This document shows positions 22,669 through 27,807 of a stretch of DNA of 27,807 nucleotides, in pieces. The position numbers and the translations under genes are program-made. Source of the DNA: an uncultured Pseudogracilibacillus sp. GTDB lineage: Bacteria; Bacillota; Bacilli; Bacillales; Amphibacillaceae. The notes beneath the pieces are model-generated. The model searched no databases, was not told the origin of the DNA, and worked only from the letters and a program-made list of their open reading frames with translations. Every line of letters starts with the position of its first letter. Position 1 is the stretch's first letter. Where the stretch lies: positions 1 to 27,807 of the forward strand of contig CALJVC010000140.1 in NCBI GenBank assembly GCA_937974845.1, in the 5' to 3' direction.

Positions 22669-24033
22669 GTGCAAATGATCGATGAGCTCATATCGGTCCT
22701 CGATCGCGAGCGCGTTACAACGAATGAAACAGTATTACAACAACATAGTAAAGATGAATCTTATCATAGACCTGCTTTACCTAAGGTTGTCGTATATCCG
22801 AAGACCGCCGAAGAAGTAAGCGAAATTGTCACGATAAGCAAAAAATACGAAGCGCCAATTACAGCCTTCGGTATAGGTTCTAGTTTAGAAGGACATGTCA
22901 TTCCCTACGAGGGAGGAATTACGGTCGATTTTTCTTTAATGAATGAAATTATCGAGATTCGCCCTGATGACTTCCTCGTTCGAGTACAACCAGGGGTAAC
23001 CCGAGAACAACTAAACGAAGCTTTAAAACCTTACGGCCTGTTCTTTTCCGTAGACCCTGGTGCCAATGCTACCCTCGGCGGAATGGCTGCGACAAATGCT
23101 AGTGGAACTACTTCTGTTCGCTATGGCGTCATGCGGGATCAAGTACGGAACTTAGAAGTCGTCCTACCCGACAGCTCGATTATTAAAACAGGAAACGATG
23201 CTGCAAAATCCGCCTCTGGCTACCATCTGAACGGTCTCTTCATCGGTTCAGAGGGCACCCTCGGCCTCATTACCGAATTAACCTTAAAAGTCTACGGTAT
23301 ACCAGAACACGTTATTGCAGCCCGAGCAACCTTCTCGACAATCGATGATGCGGTCCAAGCCGTTACGCTCCTTTTACAGAGTGGAATAGAAATCGCAAGG
23401 GTAGAGTTGGTTGACGAGCAATCAATCGTCCAAGTGAACAAGGCCCGGGAGACGAATTATGCTATTGCTCCGACCTTGTTTTTAGAACTACACGGTAACG
23501 AAGCGGGACTAAAGGAATCAGCAGAATTTATGAAGACTCTTTTAGAGGAAAAGAATGTCACCGCCATCGAATACGATGAGGAAACCGAAGCCCGTCAGCG
23601 TCTATGGGAAGCTCGTCACTATGTAGCCTATGCTTATACGAGCGCTTATCCTGGAAAACAATTAATGGTTACCGATGTTTGTGTTCCTTTTAGTGAATTA
23701 GCCGGCGCAGTCATCCAAGCAAGGAAGGAATTAGAATCCCTCGGTTTAGATGGCGGGATTGTCGGCCATGTCGGAGATGGCAATTACCACGTCCTGCTGA
23801 TGATCGATATTGACAATCCCGAAGAAGTAAATAAAGCGAATGACTTTAATGAAAAAATTGTCCAGCACGCCCTCGCATGCGGTGGGACTTGTACCGGAGA
23901 GCATGGAGTCGGCGTTGGAAAATTGAAATATCAAGAGCGGGAACATGGCGCGGCCTATCAATTGATGCGCACGATCAAACATGCCCTCGACCCGGACAAT
24001 CTATTTAACCCTGGGAAGATGGTAGAAGGCTAA
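22669..24033 (+). CDS. FAD-linked D-lactate/glycolate dehydrogenase (GlcD/LDHD-like)
   Basis: FAD-binding oxidoreductase of the VAO/LDHD family, 454 residues, expected to oxidise 2-hydroxy acids (D-lactate, glycolate or similar) to 2-oxo acids. The FAD domain covers about 35-215, with PITAFGIGSSLEGHVIP (63-79), DPGANATLGGMAATNASGTT (129-148) and GSEGTLGLITELTL (193-206). The C-terminal domain has GHVGDGNYH (366-374) and GTCTGEHGVGVGK (406-418), the family metal/substrate site with H367, H374, E411 and H412. The start is GTG at 22669, eight bases after AGGAG (22656-22660). There is no iron-sulfur partner (GlcF type) next to it, which favours the single-subunit LDHD kind. The substrate is not settled. 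Confidence 0.9.
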   Translation: MQMIDELISVLDRERVTTNETVLQQHSKDESYHRPALPKVVVYPKTAEEVSEIVTISKKYEAPITAFGIGSSLEGHVIPYEGGITVDFSLMNEIIEIRPDDFLVRVQPGVTREQLNEALKPYGLFFSVDPGANATLGGMAATNASGTTSVRYGVMRDQVRNLEVVLPDSSIIKTGNDAAKSASGYHLNGLFIGSEGTLGLITELTLKVYGIPEHVIAARATFSTIDDAVQAVTLLLQSGIEIARVELVDEQSIVQVNKARETNYAIAPTLFLELHGNEAGLKESAEFMKTLLEEKNVTAIEYDEETEARQRLWEARHYVAYAYTSAYPGKQLMVTDVCVPFSELAGAVIQARKELESLGLDGGIVGHVGDGNYHVLLMIDIDNPEEVNKANDFNEKIVQHALACGGTCTGEHGVGVGKLKYQEREHGAAYQLMRTIKHALDPDNLFNPGKMVEG

Positions 24034-24074
24034 AAGCGAGGAGCAACTTAGGTATAGCAAGAATTTTAATAGAG

Positions 24075-24103
24075 AAAGGAAGTGGCTGGACCACTTCCTT
24101 TTT
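24075..24103. terminator. Bidirectional terminator between glcD-like and ALDH genes
   Basis: A perfect 11-bp stem pairs AAAGGAAGTGG (24075-24085) with CCACTTCCTTT (24091-24101) around a 5-base loop, with T residues on the plus side and a weaker tract on the minus side. Confidence 0.9.
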
Positions 24104-24104
24104 A

Positions 24105-25616
24105 TTAATTCAAATTCACCCAAACAGATTTTACCTGTGTATAAAGTTCTAAGGCGTGTTGGCCCATTTCCCGGCCGTAACCAGACTGTTTGTAACCTCC
24201 GAAGGGTACGGCAGCGTCTAAGGCATTATACTCATTGACCCAAACGGTTCCCGCTTCAATTTGATGGGCAACACGATGGGCCTTACGGATATCCGTCGTC
24301 CAGACCCCTGCTGCGAGACCGTACTCAGTATCATTAGCCATACGGATAATATCCGTTAAATCGTCCTCGTCTTCAAACGGGGTAGCCGCTAGGACGGGAC
24401 CGAAGATTTCCTCCTGACTAATCGACATATTCCGGTCGACGTCGGCGAAGATAGTAGGGGGAATGAAGTAACCGGAACGATCGATAGGTTGCCCACCGAT
24501 AATCGCTTCTGCACCGGCCTCATGCCCTTCCTCTAGGAAACGATTCACACGGCTGAATTGTTCATTTGATACAAGGGGACCAATCTCTGTTTCTTCACTT
24601 AAACCCATACCGAGTTGCATTTTCTTTGCCCGACTAGCCATTTCATCTAGAACCTTGTCATAGACTTTTTTGTGTACGTATAGACGGGATCCAGCGGAAC
24701 AAGCCTGCCCCATGTTGAAAAAGATAGCAATCATTGATCCAGGAATAGCCCGGCTTAAGTCGGCATCGGAGAAGATAATGTTAGGTGATTTGCCACCAAG
24801 TTCGAGGGAAAGACGCTTTAAGTTATCCGCTGCCTGCCTCTGGATATGTTTTCCTACGGCTGTCGAACCGGTAAAGGCGACTTTACGGATTCTCGGATGT
24901 TTTACGATAGCTTCTCCCGCCGTCTCACCGAATCCGCTTAAAATATTGACGACTCCTTTCGGAAAGCCTGCTTCATTGATTAGGTTGGCTAAATAAAGGG
25001 CACTTAAAGGGGTTTGCTCTGCTGTTTTAAAGACAAGTACGTTCCCTGTAGCTAAGGCCGCTCCCATTTTCCAGGCCAACATGAGCATAGGGAAGTTCCA
25101 AGGAATAATTTGCCCGACGACGCCGATCGGTTCCCTTCTCGTATACGTAAGCATGTGGGGACCGGCGGAGTTTTCAATAACTTCTCCGTGGATTTTAGTC
25201 GCCCATCCGGCATAGTAACGGAAATGTTCGATCGTTAAGGGAAGGTCGATTGTTCGGGCATGGCTAATCGGCTTTCCATTATCTAAGGATTCTAATTGGG
25301 CTAAGGGTTCGAGGTGCTCCTCAATCAAATCAGCCAAGCGCCAAAGTAATTTTCCTCTTTCATTGGCAGTCACCTTGCTCCACTCGTTGTAGAAAACCTT
25401 TTCTGCTAGATCCACTGCTCGGTCGACATCCTTTTCATCGGCCTCATAGACGGAAGTGATGACCTCCCCCGTCGAGGGGTTGATTGTGTCGAAGGTTTTT
25501 CCTGAAATAGAAGGGACGAATTCACCACCGATATAAAGCTTCTTTGGACCATCCTTCAAAAAGTCTACCACCCGCTGATCGAGCTCAATTGTTTTTTCCG
25601 CAAAGGGTATTGACAT
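24105..25616 (-). CDS. NAD(P)-dependent aldehyde dehydrogenase (DhaS-like)
   Basis: Cytosolic aldehyde dehydrogenase of the ALDH superfamily, 503 residues, full length. Catalytic C306 is in FFNMGQACSAGSR, general base E272 in LELGGKSPNI, oxyanion N174 in IIPWNFPM, cofactor-site K197 in VFKTAEQTP, and FTGST at 248-252. It resembles B. subtilis DhaS and the eukaryotic-type class 1/2 enzymes. Broad aldehyde oxidation is likely; the real substrate is not known. AGGAGG is well placed ahead of the ATG. The gene is preceded by a close match to a sigma-54 promoter and lies divergent to an AcoR-like activator, so inducible control by that activator is expected. Confidence 0.94.
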   Translation of the reverse strand: MSIPFAEKTIELDQRVVDFLKDGPKKLYIGGEFVPSISGKTFDTINPSTGEVITSVYEADEKDVDRAVDLAEKVFYNEWSKVTANERGKLLWRLADLIEEHLEPLAQLESLDNGKPISHARTIDLPLTIEHFRYYAGWATKIHGEVIENSAGPHMLTYTRREPIGVVGQIIPWNFPMLMLAWKMGAALATGNVLVFKTAEQTPLSALYLANLINEAGFPKGVVNILSGFGETAGEAIVKHPRIRKVAFTGSTAVGKHIQRQAADNLKRLSLELGGKSPNIIFSDADLSRAIPGSMIAIFFNMGQACSAGSRLYVHKKVYDKVLDEMASRAKKMQLGMGLSEETEIGPLVSNEQFSRVNRFLEEGHEAGAEAIIGGQPIDRSGYFIPPTIFADVDRNMSISQEEIFGPVLAATPFEDEDDLTDIIRMANDTEYGLAAGVWTTDIRKAHRVAHQIEAGTVWVNEYNALDAAVPFGGYKQSGYGREMGQHALELYTQVKSVWVNLN

Positions 25617-25655
25617 CTCTACGACCTCCTAATCTTTTTTTGCCCTATATTTAGT

Positions 25656-25671
25656 TGCAAGTTCTATGCCA
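25656..25671 (-). promoter_or_regulatory. Sigma-54 (-24/-12) promoter of the aldehyde dehydrogenase gene
   Basis: The minus strand reads TGGCAT, five bases, TTGCA, a near-perfect match to the sigma-54 consensus with correct spacing of the GG and GC elements. Transcription would start around 25645, roughly 29 bases before the gene. The neighbouring gene encodes an activator with an intact GAFTGA motif. Confidence 0.85.
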
Positions 25672-25770
25672 AGGAAGGATAAAGAGGGAAGGAAAAACGA
25701 AAAAACAAGGACTTACAAGGGAGTGGGGGATTTTTTTATGAAAAAAGTTTTTATCAGGCTCTTCGACTTT

Positions 25771-25787
25771 TGTTCTAAAAAGGAACA
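25771..25787. promoter_or_regulatory. Candidate activator (enhancer) site
   Basis: TGTTC (25771-25775) and GAACA (25783-25787) form an inverted repeat with a 7-base centre. It lies about 115-130 bases upstream of the predicted sigma-54 start, the usual distance for an enhancer-binding protein. The assignment is by position only. Confidence 0.35.
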
Positions 25788-25810
25788 GTCAGTGTACGAA
25801 AAAAGTGCGA

Positions 25811-25839
25811 TTGTCAGCAGTGGAAAAGTGTGGTACGAT
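25811..25839 (+). promoter_or_regulatory. Sigma-A promoter of the AcoR-like regulator
   Basis: TTGTCA (25811-25816) and TACGAT (25834-25839) have a 17-base spacer, and TGG before the -10 gives an extended -10. Transcription would start near 25846, just before the ribosome site. Confidence 0.7.
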
Positions 25840-25872
25840 TTTGGCAAAAGAAGTAGCGGTGAGGTGGGGTGA

Positions 25873-27723
25873 ATGAAGAAAATTAAAGTTAGTCTATTAC
25901 CTTCACGGTTACGTAGTAAGGAATATCAAGCAAGTTTAGAAAAAGCGAAGGATGCTATATTAGAAGCCCATGAATTACGCATTGCCCAGGAACGACATGC
26001 TTCATTTTTAAAGCGCTTACAACCTAAAGTAGAAGCCCTGGTTGCTAAAGTAAAACCCCTGAGGTCTGCTGTTGTCTTATCTAATGAAGATGGGGTTTTG
26101 CTCGAAACGATCGGTGATCCTTTACACTTAAAAGAAAATGAAAAAATTTATTTACAAGCTGGTGCCGTATGGGCAGAAGAAATTCACGGAACAAATTCTG
26201 CCGGAACGGTTGCTAAAGAAAAACGCCCGCTAGAAGTTGTCGGTAAGGATCATTTTTTAAAAAGTCATCACGATATATACTGCGTCGGGGCACCAATCTT
26301 TAATTCTAAAGGACAATTAGAAGGAGTACTTAATGTTAGTGGACATAAGCATTATTATGACCCATCTTTCTTAGGTTTAATTGACACGTTAGCAAGGACA
26401 GTAGAAAATGAAATACTTTTAGACAATCACCAAGACGATGTCGTAATTGCTTTACAAAATAACTCCCTATCTTCCTTCGAGGCTTTAGTCGCTATCGATC
26501 AAGAGGGTCGAATAAATGGTTTCAACCGAGCGGCAAAGGAAATCCTCCCCTTCGACGAAGCAAAGGAAACGAACATTCATATTAATGAAATTTGTATAGA
26601 GCCTGAAAGACTTCTTGACCAGACGCTCTCATCCTCACTATCCTTTAATATTCTCGAAATGAAAGGAACAACTTTTTCCCAAAGCTTTTTAGCAACGGTT
26701 CGTCAACGTCCACAGTCTAAACATGTTTTTATTCCTCAAAAACGTTCATTATCTAAGGAAAGAATCCCCCGTAACAAGAAAGATAGAGTTTTCCCGAATA
26801 TTTTTGGTAACGATCCGACTTTTCTTCGGGCATTACATCAGGCGAAAAAAGCTGCTGCAACAAATTATCCTATTTCTATTACTGGAGAAAGTGGTACCGG
26901 TAAAGATTTATTAAGTCAAGCGATCCACGAGGCAAGCGATCGCAGGGACCGACCTTTTATCGCTATAAACTGTGGTGGCTTAACGAAAAGTTTAGCTGAA
27001 AGTGAACTTTTCGGTTATGAAGCTGGTGCGTTTACAGGAGCGAAGAAAGAAGGCCACTCCGGCGTGTTTGAACGGGCGAATGGTGGTACCTTATTTTTAG
27101 ATGAAATTGCTGAACTTCCTTTAGATATTCAGGCGATGTTATTACGTGTTTTGCAAGATTTTAAAGTAAGGAGAATTGGTGGTTTAGAAGATTTACAAGT
27201 CGATGTACGAATTATTACCGCAACTCATACGGACCTATGGAAGAAAGTAGAAGAAGGTAGTTTTCGGGAGGATCTTTTTTACCGCCTGCAAGGAGTCAAT
27301 ATCGACCTTCCTCCTTTACGGGAAAGAGAAGACCGTCTGCAATATGCCTTTTATTTTTTACAAGAAATTCAAAAGGAATTAAACCTTCCTCATTTAGCCT
27401 TTAGTGAAGAAGCAACTAATCTTATTGAAAACTATTCTTGGCCTGGTAATATTCGTCAGCTCAAGAGTGCCCTCCGTGAAGCGGCCTTTGTCGCTGAAGA
27501 ACATAAAATCGAGCTCCACGACTTTCCTTCCTATATTTTACAGTCAGCTATGAACAAACAACAAAAGTCTTCTTTATTAAAGGACATAGAAAACCGCGCC
27601 ATCATCGATACGTTAAAAAGGACAAAAGGAAACATTAGCGAAGCCGCACGAATTCTAGGAATTGGCAGGAATACTTTGTATAGAAAGATAAAAGGTCTCG
27701 AACATCAATTAGTTAGTGATTAG
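25873..27723 (+). CDS. Sigma-54-dependent transcriptional activator (AcoR-like)
   Basis: Enhancer-binding protein, 616 residues, with an N-terminal GAF-type sensor (about 50-185; HGTNSAGTVAKEKRPLEVVG is typical of AcoR relatives), a PAS-like segment (about 200-260), an AAA+ domain and a C-terminal Fis-type helix-turn-helix (about 573-609, KGNISEAARILGIGRNTLYR). In the AAA+ domain are Walker A GESGTGKD (338-345), GAFTGA (385-390) for sigma-54 contact, Walker B GGTLFLDEI (404-412), and FREDLFYRL (464-472). All are intact, so it should be an active ATPase. It probably activates the divergent aldehyde dehydrogenase gene in response to a small molecule bound by the GAF domain; the inducer is unknown. 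A GAGGTGGGG site supports the ATG. Confidence 0.93.
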   Translation: MKKIKVSLLPSRLRSKEYQASLEKAKDAILEAHELRIAQERHASFLKRLQPKVEALVAKVKPLRSAVVLSNEDGVLLETIGDPLHLKENEKIYLQAGAVWAEEIHGTNSAGTVAKEKRPLEVVGKDHFLKSHHDIYCVGAPIFNSKGQLEGVLNVSGHKHYYDPSFLGLIDTLARTVENEILLDNHQDDVVIALQNNSLSSFEALVAIDQEGRINGFNRAAKEILPFDEAKETNIHINEICIEPERLLDQTLSSSLSFNILEMKGTTFSQSFLATVRQRPQSKHVFIPQKRSLSKERIPRNKKDRVFPNIFGNDPTFLRALHQAKKAAATNYPISITGESGTGKDLLSQAIHEASDRRDRPFIAINCGGLTKSLAESELFGYEAGAFTGAKKEGHSGVFERANGGTLFLDEIAELPLDIQAMLLRVLQDFKVRRIGGLEDLQVDVRIITATHTDLWKKVEEGSFREDLFYRLQGVNIDLPPLREREDRLQYAFYFLQEIQKELNLPHLAFSEEATNLIENYSWPGNIRQLKSALREAAFVAEEHKIELHDFPSYILQSAMNKQQKSSLLKDIENRAIIDTLKRTKGNISEAARILGIGRNTLYRKIKGLEHQLVSD

Positions 27724-27765
27724 TTTGCTTTTTTATGTAAAAGGATATATTAATATATTTTCTTT

Positions 27766-27807
27766 CTGCGAGATTTTTTAAAACTAAAGTCCGCGTCTCA
27801 CTTGGAG
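27766..27807 (+). repeat. Probable start of another 52-bp repeat copy, cut by window end
   Basis: The last 19 bases (GTCCGCGTCTCACTTGGAG) closely match unit junctions of the array at 17225, for example GTCCCTCGTCTCACTTTTGG near 17410. CTGCGAGA at 27766 matches the CTGAGAAA block with almost the right distance (33 against 35 bases to CACTT). The window ends before a full unit can be seen. Confidence 0.45.

Noticed and set aside
25738..25872. 44-residue ORF ending directly at the start of the sigma-54 activator (TGAATG)
   Set aside because: It begins upstream of the good promoter at 25811-25839 and of the enhancer-like repeat, so it would not be on the regulator mRNA. A second upstream promoter would be needed to revive it.

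Overview
The window reads as chromosomal DNA of a Gram-positive, endospore-forming bacterium of the Bacillaceae type. The signs are an M-box magnesium riboswitch, strong AAGGAGG ribosome binding sites, TTGACA/TATAAT-like promoters, U-tract terminators, and relatives of Bacillus subtilis YtaF, CvfB/YitL, YlmA, YfiB/YfiC, HemAT, CsoR/CopA, YrrN/YrrO and DhaS. Base composition is moderate and many proteins are acidic. I cannot name the genus. No rRNA, tRNA, phage, insertion sequence or CRISPR array was seen.

Layout. 1-2430: M-box riboswitch and a short mgtE-type Mg2+ transporter, convergent with a CDF cation exporter. 2540-4090: a FAH-family enzyme and a small YesK-like membrane protein. 4091-5608 (minus): cvfB and ytaF. 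5877-6250: seven-iron ferredoxin. 6269-7992 (minus): a 51-residue hypothetical protein and a HemAT globin-coupled chemotaxis transducer. 8240-9025: a YlmA-like lone ABC ATPase. 9101-9401: terminator, then a small promoter-driven stretch with tiny ORFs. 9407-13692 (minus): a heterodimeric ABC exporter and an esterase in one operon. 14040-17118: csoR-copA copper-efflux operon with a CsoR-type operator on its promoter. 16826-17815: tandem repeats, chiefly twelve copies of a 52-bp unit. 18020-20250: the U32 pair yrrN-yrrO (tRNA wobble-uridine hydroxylation). 20307-22471 (minus): DMT transporter and MscS channel, separately transcribed. 22669-24033: FAD-linked glycolate/D-lactate dehydrogenase. 24105-27723: aldehyde dehydrogenase divergent from an AcoR-like sigma-54 activator.

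The genes are mostly housekeeping, grouped around metal homeostasis (Mg2+, Mn/Zn/Fe-type cations, Cu+), membrane transport and 2-hydroxy acid/aldehyde oxidation. The clearest regulatory logic is at three places. Mg2+ controls mgtE through the M-box. Copper controls csoR-copA through the inverted repeat over the -10. The activator at 25873 probably drives the aldehyde dehydrogenase from a well-matched -24/-12 promoter.

The least explained element is the 52-bp tandem array between copA and yrrN. It has no spacers, a partly conserved internal hairpin, and no stop codons in its minus-strand consensus, which creates long spurious ORFs. A probable further copy starts at the very end of the window, so it may belong to a dispersed repeat family. 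Several start codons were moved downstream from the longest ORF because the ribosome binding site or promoter demands it.
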